This document shows positions 36,525-45,254 of a DNA stretch of 64,000 bases, piece after piece. Both the position numbers and the translations under genes were made by a program. Below the pieces are notes generated by a model that ran no database searches, was not told where the DNA came from, and worked only from the letters and a program-made list of their open reading frames with translations. The stretch is from an uncultured Clostridia bacterium (lineage in GTDB: Bacteria > Bacillota > Clostridia > Christensenellales > Borkfalkiaceae). Where the stretch lies: NCBI GenBank assembly GCA_934254725.1, contig CAKQLR010000001.1, forward strand, positions 47,359 through 111,358, written 5' to 3'. Every line of letters starts with the position of its first letter. The stretch's first letter is position 1.

Positions 36525-37640
36525 TTACTTTAAGTTCTCGGGGTTAAGAGCCTTTAATTCGTCGAGAACGAACATACCGTCCTTTCTGATAAGAACGTCG
36601 TCGAACCAGATTTCACCGCCGCCGTATTCGGGGGTCATTATAAGGACTAGATCCCAGTGAATGGACGAAATGTTTCCGTTGTAGCAGTCGTCGTAGCAGC
36701 AACCGGGAGTGAAGTGAATGGAACCTGCGATCTTTTCGTCAAAGAGAATATCGCCCATGGGCTTATTGACGTACGGGTTTACGCCGATTGCGAATTCGCC
36801 TACGTAGCGAGCGCCCTCGTCAGTGTCGAAAATCTCGTTGAGTTTTTCGGTGTAGTTGCCCGTTGCTTTTATGATTTTTCCGTCCTTAAATTCGAGACGG
36901 ATGTTTTCGAACTTGATTCCCTTATTGATGGACGGTGCGTTGTAGGTTATTACGCCGTTTACGCTGTCCTTTACGGGTGCGGAATATATTTCGCCGTCAG
37001 GTATATTCTTTTCGCCAGCGCACTTCTCGCTGCCGATGCCCTTTATAGAGAAAGTAAGATCGGTTTCCTTTGCTATAAGGTGAACTTTATCCGTTTTGTC
37101 CATAAGCGCTTTGAGGGCGTCCATTGCTTTATCCATTTTGGAATAATCGAGAGTGCAGACGTCGAAATAGAAATCTTCAAATGCCTCGGTGGACATACCG
37201 GAAAGCTGAGCCATAGACGGGTTGGGATAGCGAAGCACGCACCACTTGGTCTTTTTCACCCTTATTTCGTGATGAACGGGGTGGGAATATATTCTGTCGA
37301 ATATGCCTGTGTTTGCGGCGGGCACGTCGCTGAGTTCGTAAGAGTTGTTGCCTCCCCTTATGCCGAGGTACGCGTCCATATCCTCCATTATAAAGGAGTC
37401 ATACTTTGCCCAAAGCTTTAAATGCTCTTCATCCGTATTCATAAGCATTGCGCGCTGCGTGGAATGATCGCGCAGGGTTACGAACGGATACGCGCCGATT
37501 TTGCGGGCTTCCTCTACGCAGGCGTTTACGAGAGCCGGCTCTATGCCGAATGCTTCGATTAAAATCTTCTCGCCCTTTTTCAGCGAGCAGGAATAGTTTA
37601 TAAGGTTGTATGCAAGTTTTTGAATTCTCGGATCTTTCAT
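36525..37640 (-). CDS. M29 family aminopeptidase (AmpS/PepS-like)
   Basis: 371 residues. Thermophilic-type M29 metallo-aminopeptidase. Metal-site motifs: FITLRDHSTQ-like N-terminal region, ANTGIFDRI, GEFAIGVNPYVNKPMGDILFDEKIAGSIHFTPG (Glu and His), and SSIHWDLVLIM (HxD). The C-terminus, PEYGGGEIWFDDVLIRKDGMFV, is typical. It cleaves N-terminal residues from peptides in the cytoplasm. Own promoter, divergent from gapA. Confidence 0.9.
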   Translation of the reverse strand: MKDPRIQKLAYNLINYSCSLKKGEKILIEAFGIEPALVNACVEEARKIGAYPFVTLRDHSTQRAMLMNTDEEHLKLWAKYDSFIMEDMDAYLGIRGGNNSYELSDVPAANTGIFDRIYSHPVHHEIRVKKTKWCVLRYPNPSMAQLSGMSTEAFEDFYFDVCTLDYSKMDKAMDALKALMDKTDKVHLIAKETDLTFSIKGIGSEKCAGEKNIPDGEIYSAPVKDSVNGVITYNAPSINKGIKFENIRLEFKDGKIIKATGNYTEKLNEIFDTDEGARYVGEFAIGVNPYVNKPMGDILFDEKIAGSIHFTPGCCYDDCYNGNISSIHWDLVLIMTPEYGGGEIWFDDVLIRKDGMFVLDELKALNPENLK

Positions 37641-37715
37641 TTCTTGTTCTCCTTTTCCCGGCTGTACGCCTTAAGTTAAAGGCTTTATACGGGATTCTGT
37701 TTGATTTATACTTAA

Positions 37716-37744
37716 ATTGTACTCTAATTTGATTATTTTTGCAA
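37716..37744 (-). promoter_or_regulatory. promoter of M29 aminopeptidase gene
   Basis: Minus strand TTGCAA (37739-37744), 17-bp spacer, TACAAT (37716-37721). Confidence 0.65.
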
Positions 37745-37771
37745 GTTTATTCGCTAATGCGGTAAAAATAG

Positions 37772-37800
37772 TTGACGAAATTTTTTAAAAAAAGTATAAT
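37772..37800 (+). promoter_or_regulatory. gapA: strong promoter of gapA
   Basis: TTGACG (37772-37777), exact 17-bp spacer, TATAAT (37795-37800). It lies 134 bp before the start, so the mRNA has a ~126-nt leader. Strong RBS GGAGG at 37917-37921. Confidence 0.85.
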
Positions 37801-37933
37801 TTTAATAGTGGTGTAGAAAGGTCTTTTTTGAAAATACTTTTCATGGCTTTCGATTACAGAAGAAAAAGCCCGTCGGATCTTTTTCACCCGTCAATAAATA
37901 AAGACATATAATTTTTGGAGGATAAATTCTATT

Positions 37934-38986
37934 ATGGCAAACGTAAAAGTAGCAATTAACGGTTTTGGTCGTATCGGTCGTCTCGCTTTCAGACAGATGT
38001 TCGACGCTGAAGGCTATGAAGTAGTCGCTATCAACGACCTCACCAGCCCCAAGATGCTCGCTCACCTTCTCAAATACGACACCATGCAGGGCAACTATGC
38101 AAGAACTCACGAAGTAACTTTCGGTGAGGCTGTTCTTAACGAGGACGGCACCGTTAAAGAAGACGGCTACATCGTTGTAGACGGCAAGAAGATTACCATC
38201 TATGCTAAAGCTAAAGCTAACGAACTTCCTTGGGGTGAACTTAAAGTTGACGTAGTTCTCGAATGCACGGGCTTCTACACCAGCAAAGCTAAAGCACAGG
38301 CTCACATCGACGCCGGCGCTAAGAAAGTTGTTATTTCCGCTCCCGCAGGTAACGACCTTCCCACCATCGTTTACAACGTTAACCACACCACTCTTACCAA
38401 AGAGGACAACATCATTTCCGCTGCTTCCTGCACGACCAACTGCCTCGCTCCTATGGCTAAAGCTCTTAACGACCTTGCAGGTATCGAAGCAGGTATCATG
38501 ACTACCGTTCACGCTTACACCGGCGACCAGATGATCCTTGACGGTCCCCAGAGAAAGGGCGACCTCAGAAGATCCAGAGCAGGCGCTATGAACATCGTTC
38601 CTAACAGCACCGGCGCTGCTAAGGCTATCGGTCTTGTTATCCCCGAACTCAACGGCAAGCTCATCGGTTCCGCACAGCGCGTTCCTACCGCTACCGGTTC
38701 CACCACCATCCTCGTTGCAGTTGTAAACAAAGCTGTTACGAAAGAAGAAATCAACGCTGCTATGAAAGCTGCTGCTAACGAATCCTTCGGTTACAACACC
38801 GACGAAATCGTTTCTTCCGACGTAGTAGGTATGAGATTCGGTTCGTTGTTTGACGCTACTCAGACTATGGTTCTCCCCATGGCTGATGGCAAGACCCAGG
38901 TACAGGTTGTTTCCTGGTACGACAACGAAAACTCCTACACCAGCCAGATGGTAAGAACGATTAAGTACTTCGCAGAACTTAACTAA
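37934..38986 (+). CDS. gapA: glyceraldehyde-3-phosphate dehydrogenase
   Basis: 350 residues. NAD domain INGFGRIGRLAFRQMF (8-23), catalytic Cys in SAASCTTNCLAPMAK (about 158), substrate residues in RRSRAGAMNIVPNSTGAAKA and the C-terminal SWYDNENSYTSQM. Central glycolytic enzyme. Codon use is strongly biased (GCT, GTT, AAC, CTC rich) compared with neighbours, as in a highly expressed gene. That bias leaves a 418-codon open frame on the opposite strand, which I do not regard as a gene. Confidence 0.98.
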   Translation: MANVKVAINGFGRIGRLAFRQMFDAEGYEVVAINDLTSPKMLAHLLKYDTMQGNYARTHEVTFGEAVLNEDGTVKEDGYIVVDGKKITIYAKAKANELPWGELKVDVVLECTGFYTSKAKAQAHIDAGAKKVVISAPAGNDLPTIVYNVNHTTLTKEDNIISAASCTTNCLAPMAKALNDLAGIEAGIMTTVHAYTGDQMILDGPQRKGDLRRSRAGAMNIVPNSTGAAKAIGLVIPELNGKLIGSAQRVPTATGSTTILVAVVNKAVTKEEINAAMKAAANESFGYNTDEIVSSDVVGMRFGSLFDATQTMVLPMADGKTQVQVVSWYDNENSYTSQMVRTIKYFAELN

Positions 38987-39020
38987 TAACTGCTCAGAAC
39001 TTAACATTAAAGATTTTAAT

Positions 39021-39060
39021 AGAGCCGCTTTTTGTGAGAAAAACGGCTCTTTTCTTTTTT
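39021..39060 (+). terminator. intrinsic terminator of gapA
   Basis: agagccg (39021-39027) with cggctct (39044-39050), extended by a U5-A5 helix, followed by TTTTCTTTTTT. Confidence 0.93.
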
Positions 39061-39209
39061 TATTCGCTTGTTTGCGCCTTAGCTTTGTGGCAATCATTCC
39101 CCTCCTTTTCGTATTATATAGAGAAGGGACTTATCTTTAAAAAGGAACTCTATTTTGAACGGAGTTTCCTTTCGATAGGACTGCCCTTCTACTTTTACGG
39201 AGGATGTTT

Positions 39210-39947
39210 ATGGCTTGCTGTAATAATAACAACAATATATTCAACAGATGCAGAGGCTCTGACAGAGTTATAGTGTATTCCGGGGTTACCGTCCCCTCTC
39301 GCGGGCCTCAGGGCCCCCAAGGACCACAAGGGCCTACCGGTCCGGTCGGGCCGCAAGGGCCGCAGGGGCCTCAAGGTTTAACGGGCGCAACAGGCGCTAC
39401 GGGTCCGCAGGGGCCTCAGGGCTTAACTGGTGCCACCGGGGCTACGGGTCCGCAGGGGCCTCAGGGATTGACCGGAGCTACAGGACCGCAGGGTCCTCAG
39501 GGTGCAACAGGCGCAACGGGAGCTACCGGCGCTACGGGTCCTCAGGGTCCCGCGGGTACGTTTGACCTTAACGCGGGAACTTTTTACGGAACGGGTCTTA
39601 CCGCATCTCCCGCCGTACTGCCTACTTCGACTTTATACCCGACGACACAAACGGCGATAGCTTACGATTCTTCTACCGGAACGGTTACGCTTTCGGAGGG
39701 AACTTACCTTGTTACCTACGGCTCTAACTTTACCGCAGACTCGGCAACCGCGGGTTCGTTGCAATTAAACGTTAACGGCTCGGCGCTCGATACTTCTCTT
39801 GTTTCTTCTGCCGCGGCAACTGCGGGAAATCTTTCCAAGACGGTTTTATTAAGCGTTGCTGACGGAACGACCGTTCAGCTGATACTCGGAAACACGCCCA
39901 CGGTGACTTACAACAACACCCTTATGAACGTGGTTAAACTCGCATAA
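39210..39947 (+). CDS. collagen-like GXY-repeat protein (BclA-type)
   Basis: 245 residues from ATG 39210; an upstream in-frame ATG at 39204 abuts the GGAGG (39199-39203) and is too close to be used. N-terminus MACCNNNNNIFNRC is Cys/Asn rich with no signal peptide. Residues about 32-117 are about 28 uninterrupted Gly-X-Y triplets (GPQ, GLT, GAT), which should form a collagen triple helix. The C-terminal ~130 residues (GTFDLNAGTFYGTGLTASP..) look like the trimeric TNF-like domain of BclA exosporium proteins. It may be a spore-surface or other surface filament protein; export without a signal peptide fits assembly inside a mother cell, but that is inference. Confidence 0.85.
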   Translation: MACCNNNNNIFNRCRGSDRVIVYSGVTVPSRGPQGPQGPQGPTGPVGPQGPQGPQGLTGATGATGPQGPQGLTGATGATGPQGPQGLTGATGPQGPQGATGATGATGATGPQGPAGTFDLNAGTFYGTGLTASPAVLPTSTLYPTTQTAIAYDSSTGTVTLSEGTYLVTYGSNFTADSATAGSLQLNVNGSALDTSLVSSAAATAGNLSKTVLLSVADGTTVQLILGNTPTVTYNNTLMNVVKLA

Positions 39948-40011
39948 CGTTGCATTGTTTTTCGGAGTTTTCCTTTCCTTTTGACTGAACAGTAAACTTC
40001 GAATAAAACAC

Positions 40012-40052
40012 AAAAGCCCCTTGTTTCACACAAAAACAAGGGGCTTTTACTT
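40012..40052. terminator. bidirectional terminator between collagen-like gene and sugar operon
   Basis: aaaagccccttg with caaggggctttt, perfect 12-bp stem, loop about 13 nt. T-rich on both strands, so it can end both converging transcripts. Confidence 0.9.
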
Positions 40053-40065
40053 TTTATAAATTTTA

Positions 40066-40962
40066 TTATTTACTGAATTTCACGGTTACGCCGTAGATTT
40101 TTTTCTCGCCGGGAGCGATGGTTTTATATTCAAAATATCCGTCGAGAGCGGAAGTTGCAGGCTCTATACCGAGCGCATAATCGCCTGATGCAAAGCTTTT
40201 CCATTCGACAAAACCGAACATATCGCCCTTATAGGAAACGGTGGCTTTTACCAAATTTTCGCCGTGAACGGTTATTGCGGTTGCGCCGTTATGGAAGAAA
40301 CATTCCTCCTCTTCGTTATCGACAGGCGTCTGGAATTTAAGGCAGTTTGCCTTATTTTTAGCCGCTTTGTCCGTACGGGGAAGCACTTCCTTTGCATTGG
40401 TTTCGATAAACGTGTTTTCGCCGAGGAACGGATAGCCGAAATTGACGTGATATAACAGGCAGTAATTTTCTGTTCTGTAACTCTCGTTCACCAGCTCGTC
40501 CGAAACTTCTATTTCAGCCTCGTTTACATATGCCGTGACAGTCCTTTTCAAAAGAAGATTTTCACCGAATAGGGCGCTGTCGCGCATTTCGCCTGTTACC
40601 ACAAGCTTTTCTTCCGTGCAATTTACGGTAACGTTTTCCGCGGGAATGTTGTGAATAAGCCCGTGAAGCGGGTGCCCTTCTATGCCGCCTATCGCGTCGA
40701 GACCGCAGGTGTAAAGCATGCCGCCGCCGAAGTTCTTCAAAAAACCGGTCTCCTGATTCGTAAACCCGTTTTTGCTTATGAAGCTTACGTTTTCACCGTT
40801 TAAAGAAAGGGACGCGACGTCAAGACATTTGCTTTCGTTTAACACGAAACCGAGCTTGCCCGCAGCACAATATATAAGGTTTAAGCCCTTTGCTTTTCCG
40901 CAGTTTACCGTTACTCTGTCCGCATGGCATATCTGACGGACGCAATTCATTTTTTTATTCAT
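40066..40962 (-). CDS. aldose 1-epimerase family protein (DUF4432-like)
   Basis: 298 residues, a beta-rich galactose mutarotase-like fold. MLYTCGLDAIGG, EGHPLHGLIHNIPA (His), LLYHVNFGYPFLGE (His) and ALGIEPATSALDG (Glu) mark the putative active site. It probably interconverts sugar anomers or binds a sugar. Last gene of the polyol operon, 74 bp after the lyxose isomerase-like gene; its substrate is unknown. Confidence 0.78.
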   Translation of the reverse strand: MNKKMNCVRQICHADRVTVNCGKAKGLNLIYCAAGKLGFVLNESKCLDVASLSLNGENVSFISKNGFTNQETGFLKNFGGGMLYTCGLDAIGGIEGHPLHGLIHNIPAENVTVNCTEEKLVVTGEMRDSALFGENLLLKRTVTAYVNEAEIEVSDELVNESYRTENYCLLYHVNFGYPFLGENTFIETNAKEVLPRTDKAAKNKANCLKFQTPVDNEEEECFFHNGATAITVHGENLVKATVSYKGDMFGFVEWKSFASGDYALGIEPATSALDGYFEYKTIAPGEKKIYGVTVKFSK

Positions 40963-41036
40963 TGTAGTAAAATACTCCGTTTATATGAGATTTAAGGGGT
41001 TTTTATTCTTTACGGCTTTTAAAATTCCGTTACGAA

Positions 41037-41570
41037 TCAGTCCTCTACGGAAGGAGCGCGTACAATTTTTTCATCGGTGAAATAATCCGTTTCGTCCGTG
41101 CTGGTCGTGGAAAATTCGGAAACTACGGCGCCGTCCTCGCCTGCCTGGAACCAGTGAAGGGTGCCCGGCATAATCGTGTACTGCTTTCCGGGGGTAAGGA
41201 TTACTTCGTGATAAACGGTCGTCTTTGTCGGGGGAAGCGTGCCGTGAATGTTTTCTGCAGGTTCGCCGTCAACGTAAAGATAAACTTTGCCGTAGCGAAC
41301 GCGGAAGGTTTCCTCCTTGCCGTCTCTGCCATAGGAAGGAACGTGCCTGTGTTCGGGGCAGGTCTGACCGGGGAACAATACCATTTCCTTTGCGCACACC
41401 TTGTTTGTATTTACGTAGGTTACGATTTCAAGACCTACTTTTTCGCACATATTGAGACCGAAGTCCGCTACTTCTACGTTAGCCTTTTCCTCGTCCGTCA
41501 ACACGATGTTTGCCTTTTTATAGTACTCCAAAGCCTTTTCTCTCAGTCTTGCGTATTCTTCTTTTTTCAT
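41037..41570 (-). CDS. D-lyxose isomerase-like cupin sugar isomerase
   Basis: 177 residues, single cupin domain. Metal ligands in FPGQTCPEHRHVPSYGRDGKEE (two His, Glu; about 69-90) and TLHWFQAG (His, about 140). D-lyxose isomerases of this family convert D-lyxose/D-xylulose and usually also D-mannose/D-fructose. With a mannitol-1-phosphate dehydrogenase next door, mannose/fructose interconversion is the more natural reading, but this is inference. Confidence 0.85.
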   Translation of the reverse strand: MKKEEYARLREKALEYYKKANIVLTDEEKANVEVADFGLNMCEKVGLEIVTYVNTNKVCAKEMVLFPGQTCPEHRHVPSYGRDGKEETFRVRYGKVYLYVDGEPAENIHGTLPPTKTTVYHEVILTPGKQYTIMPGTLHWFQAGEDGAVVSEFSTTSTDETDYFTDEKIVRAPSVED

Positions 41571-41655
41571 ACAAATTTTCTCCTTTTTATTTTTTGATAT
41601 TTCTTTTAATATGCGAGCCGAGCGATGTATTTACCACCGCCCGGCCGACAAAAAA

Positions 41656-42885
41656 TTAAACCTTCATTGTTTTGTTGTTGTGCTTTTCTACAAAAGTAAT
41701 AACGGAAGGAATGCTTTCGCCTTTCTTGAATTTTGCGTAAAGATCTGCGATAAACGCCACTTCTTCCTCATAACCCTCAGCCATATTCATATATTTCGCA
41801 CAAGCTGCAGCTACACCGTTTTCTTCCGTGAACGCCTTGACTTCCTTACTGCTTTCGTCGCCCTCGGGAGCAAACAGAAGCGCTGCTGCTATGCCCATGC
41901 ATATATAAGAATGCTCTACGCCGTGCTTTTTGCAGAGCTTCATTGCGCCGACAAGACGGTCGTTTTCGCCGAGTTTTCTTACGGTATCTTTACCTACCCT
42001 TGCGACAGTATCGCCGAGAGCGGTGTTGGTGAAGCGGTACAAAAGGTTGTCCGCATGGTCGAAAAGGGGTAATATATCTACGTTGTTTTCCTTTGCGAGA
42101 GCGTTTGCGGATTCCGAAAGCGCGCGGTATGCCACGTATTTAACGTCGAAACGACCTATGCTCTGGTATACGTATTCGTCGCCGTAAAGCGCGCCGAGAT
42201 AGCTTGTCGTTGCGTGCGACATATTGTGCATGAACAACTTTCTTTGTATAAACAGATTGAACGGCGCGAACGGGTAAAGATTTTTACACTCGGGAAGTTC
42301 GCCGCGGAAAGCTTCCTTATCTACGGGAAGAATGTTGTACGGTTCTACGTATACGCGCAAATTCTCGCCCTGCTTTTTGTCCTCCGTAATAGCGGGAACC
42401 ATTCTGCCGATGCTCGCTTCTACAAAGCCAACTTCGCCGTCAAGACGGGTTTTGTATTCTTCGGGAAGGTAGCCGCGAACAAGCTCTTTAAGGAAAGCGT
42501 CCGCACCGATAAGGTTTTCGCAGATAATTATGTTAAGAGGTTTCGCGCCTCTTTCCATTCTCTTCTGAATGCCGAGCGCCACATTCTTCGCGATAAACTT
42601 TAATACGTTTACGCCTACTGCGCTTGCCATAGCGTCGCAATTTGCGATTTCTTCGGATACTTCTTCCTCGTTCTTTCCGTCGATTCCGTATACGTTTTCA
42701 ACCCATAATTCCTTGTTCTCTTCGGACGTAACGATGTTTACGGGATAACGATGCTTAGTGTTAAGTTCCCCGATAACCGCGGAATTGATATCCACAAACC
42801 CTACGCTGTAGCCGGCTTCGCTCATGATTTTACCGATGAAGCCTCTACCTATGTTGCCTGCTCCGTACATTACAAATTTTTTCAT
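41656..42885 (-). CDS. mtlD: mannitol-1-phosphate 5-dehydrogenase family
   Basis: 409 residues (E. coli MtlD 382). NAD motif YGAGNIGRGFIG (7-18). The catalytic helix KLFMHNMSHATTSYLG (about 215-230) carries the K-x4-N-x2-H triad of the polyol-specific long-chain dehydrogenases. It oxidises mannitol 1-phosphate to fructose 6-phosphate or the reverse. No mannitol PTS permease accompanies it, so another polyol phosphate or a biosynthetic direction is possible. Confidence 0.88.
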   Translation of the reverse strand: MKKFVMYGAGNIGRGFIGKIMSEAGYSVGFVDINSAVIGELNTKHRYPVNIVTSEENKELWVENVYGIDGKNEEEVSEEIANCDAMASAVGVNVLKFIAKNVALGIQKRMERGAKPLNIIICENLIGADAFLKELVRGYLPEEYKTRLDGEVGFVEASIGRMVPAITEDKKQGENLRVYVEPYNILPVDKEAFRGELPECKNLYPFAPFNLFIQRKLFMHNMSHATTSYLGALYGDEYVYQSIGRFDVKYVAYRALSESANALAKENNVDILPLFDHADNLLYRFTNTALGDTVARVGKDTVRKLGENDRLVGAMKLCKKHGVEHSYICMGIAAALLFAPEGDESSKEVKAFTEENGVAAACAKYMNMAEGYEEEVAFIADLYAKFKKGESIPSVITFVEKHNNKTMKV

Positions 42886-42972
42886 TTTATCCTTCTTCCG
42901 CGTGTTAAACGCGTTAAAATATTGTTCGTTTTTATGCGTTTCAGGGCACTTTTTTATTTTTGCCCGAAAAAC

Positions 42973-43986
42973 TTATTTGCTTCTTCTTTCAAACTGACCT
43001 TCCAGTTTTTTCGTTTCTTCGTAACTTCTTACGCCGCTGATGGAATCGGGCGCGGAAAGGTTGCAAGCCGCTACTGCGGAAGCGAACTTTAAAATTTCCT
43101 TTAAGTCCATTCCCTTATACAGACCGTAGAGAGAACCCGCGCAGAAAGCGTCGCCCGCGCCTACGCTGCCCTTGATGTATCCCTTGGGAAGATTAAGCGA
43201 GCCGACTTCTTCGTATCTGCCGTTTTTATCGAGCGCAAAGCCGCATTCCGGACAGTGAACGATGACGCATTCGCTTACGCCGAGCTCCATAAATTTATAA
43301 AGTATTTTCTTTACGTTTTCGTAGTTTAGCGTGCCGTCCTCGTTTCTTGCGGGTATGCCTGCGGCCTCGCCGGCTTCTACCTCGTTAAGAATGCAGTAAT
43401 CGCAGTACTTCAAAGCGGGAACGACTATTTTCGGAAATTTGCCCGTAGTTTCGCTTACGACGTCTATGGAGGTCTTTACGCCTTTAGCCTTTACGTCGTG
43501 AAGCACCCTTGCCATTTTTGTGCCGTACTCCTCATCCTCTTCGTCGAGAATGTCGAGAAGGAGAAGATAGCCTATATGGAATATATCGCAATCGAGATTA
43601 TCGAACGGGATATCGTCGTACGAGAACTTCGCGTTTGCGCCGCGATAGTGGAAAAACGTCCTCTGCCCCGTGGGAATTACCGTGACCACGTTGGAATAGC
43701 TGGTGGTAATTTTGTCGTCTGTTTTGACGTATGTACAATCCACGCCGTGCCTGGTGAGTTCCGAAAGGAGAAATTTACCCCTGTCGTCATTGCCTACGCG
43801 GGCAACGCCCTTTAAAGGAACGTCTTTATCTATCTTTTTTAAATCGATACCCGTGTTGGGCAGGCAGCCGCCTACGGCAAAGCTTTCGGATTTGATGGTT
43901 TCGAGCATGCCCTGCTCCGGGTAGCCGTTTACCATTTGGATTACGTCCACAAGCGTGGTGCCGGCTATCATTATACCTTTATTCAT
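42973..43986 (-). CDS. PfkB-family carbohydrate kinase
   Basis: 337 residues, ribokinase/PfkB fold. N-terminal GG motif in FAVGGCLPNTGIDLKKI, and the C-terminal signature GSVGAGDAFCAGSLYG (about 283-298) with the catalytic Asp. It phosphorylates a sugar or nucleoside; fructose is a candidate from context. First gene of the operon, directly behind a perfect consensus promoter. Confidence 0.88.
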   Translation of the reverse strand: MNKGIMIAGTTLVDVIQMVNGYPEQGMLETIKSESFAVGGCLPNTGIDLKKIDKDVPLKGVARVGNDDRGKFLLSELTRHGVDCTYVKTDDKITTSYSNVVTVIPTGQRTFFHYRGANAKFSYDDIPFDNLDCDIFHIGYLLLLDILDEEDEEYGTKMARVLHDVKAKGVKTSIDVVSETTGKFPKIVVPALKYCDYCILNEVEAGEAAGIPARNEDGTLNYENVKKILYKFMELGVSECVIVHCPECGFALDKNGRYEEVGSLNLPKGYIKGSVGAGDAFCAGSLYGLYKGMDLKEILKFASAVAACNLSAPDSISGVRSYEETKKLEGQFERRSK

Positions 43987-44038
43987 TTGGTTCTCCTTGA
44001 ATTTTGCAAAATGATTTTTTACTTATAACTCACCTAAT

Positions 44039-44067
44039 ATTATATTTCATAAAAGAGATTTTGTCAA
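44039..44067 (-). promoter_or_regulatory. perfect consensus promoter of the sugar/polyol operon
   Basis: Minus strand TTGACA (44062-44067), exactly 17 bp, TATAAT (44039-44044). Just upstream of the -35 (plus-strand 44075-44092) is aaccgaaaccgatt, with CGGTT in two copies 7 bp apart on the minus strand; a repressor or activator site is possible. Confidence 0.85.
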
Positions 44068-44092
44068 TATCTATTTAACCGAAACCGATTTT

Positions 44093-45205
44093 TTATAAAT
44101 AGAATATCAGGTATTCCGCCGCCGTAAGCACCGCGAGAAACGAAAAGTTAAACGCGGAAAATTTTAATATATACGACAGTGTTTTGCCCTTCTGCACTTC
44201 CCTGTACTTGGTAAAAGTGATAAGACTTGCGAGGCTTGCTATAAGCGTTCCCACTCCTCCGATATTCACGGCGACGAGAAGGGCGCGGTAATCGGAAACA
44301 AACCTCGACAACAGTACCGCGGTAGGTACGTTGGATATACATTGACAGGACACGACGCCCGTCAAAAGCGTGTTCTTTTCCGTAAGCGAACAGAGAAAAT
44401 TCTTTACGAAATCTATTCTCGATACGTTGCCGCTGAACACGAAGAACGCACAGAACGTGAGAAGCAAAGAATAGCTTACGTTAAGATAGGCTTTTCTGTC
44501 CAGGATAAGCACGGCTATCGACACGAAAACAAGCGGATAATACCACGGCAGTACCCTGAACACCGCAAGAACGGATATTACGAACAACAAAGAATAGATT
44601 ATAGTTCTTTTAAGATTGAACGCGTATTCTTCGGGTTCCTTTAACTCGAGCGGTTCCGGACGCACGAACATGCAACACGCGACTATAAGCACGAGAGATA
44701 TCGCAAACGGCGGAAACATTACGCCAAAAAATTCCCCGTTCGGAATATTGAAATATGAATATAAATACAGATTTTGCGGATTGCCGAACGGAGTTAACAT
44801 TCCGCCGAGGTTCGCCGCTATATTCTGCATTATAAACGTGAAAGCGGTGTACTTCTGCTGTCCGGATTTCTTTAAAGACATCCAACCGAGCGGCAGAAAA
44901 GTAAGCAACGCCATATCGTTTGCAAGTATCATCGAGCCGACGTACGTTATAAACACCACCGCGAGTATCATTCGCCTTGTGTTCTTTAGCATGGATACTA
45001 TCTTGCGGGAGGCTATCTCAAACGTGTGTATGTTTGAAAACGCGCCAACCACAAGCAAAGTTAAAAACAAACATGCAAGGGTGGATAAATCGAAATAACC
45101 GAGGTATTCCCCGTCTATCGGCACGAAAATTACGGAGATTAACGCGAGCGTCCAGGCGATAATCACCATTACGTGGCTTTTTATAAAGCCCAAAAATTTA
45201 TTCAT
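44093..45205 (-). CDS. SLC13/ArsB-NhaD superfamily permease
   Basis: 370 residues with about ten hydrophobic segments. NDMALLTFLPLG (about 93-104) and AANLGGMLTPFGNPQNLYLY (about 128-147) are the re-entrant loop motifs of the ion transporter superfamily (citrate, arsenite, sulfate and Na+/H+ carriers). Substrate unknown. It lies 49 bp after cysS with no hairpin between, so it may belong to the T-box-controlled cysteine operon, which would favour a sulfur compound or anion. The RBS is weak, fitting translation within an operon. Confidence 0.82.
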   Translation of the reverse strand: MNKFLGFIKSHVMVIIAWTLALISVIFVPIDGEYLGYFDLSTLACLFLTLLVVGAFSNIHTFEIASRKIVSMLKNTRRMILAVVFITYVGSMILANDMALLTFLPLGWMSLKKSGQQKYTAFTFIMQNIAANLGGMLTPFGNPQNLYLYSYFNIPNGEFFGVMFPPFAISLVLIVACCMFVRPEPLELKEPEEYAFNLKRTIIYSLLFVISVLAVFRVLPWYYPLVFVSIAVLILDRKAYLNVSYSLLLTFCAFFVFSGNVSRIDFVKNFLCSLTEKNTLLTGVVSCQCISNVPTAVLLSRFVSDYRALLVAVNIGGVGTLIASLASLITFTKYREVQKGKTLSYILKFSAFNFSFLAVLTAAEYLIFYL

Positions 45206-45254
45206 TGGTTTCTGTTACGGATTTATCGCGCGGAGGGTCAATTCTTTAAGAAGG

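Noticed and set aside
37841..39097. 418-codon open frame on the minus strand across gapA
   Set aside because: It is exactly antisense to gapA and results from that gene's codon bias; its protein has no recognisable domain and there is no RBS.
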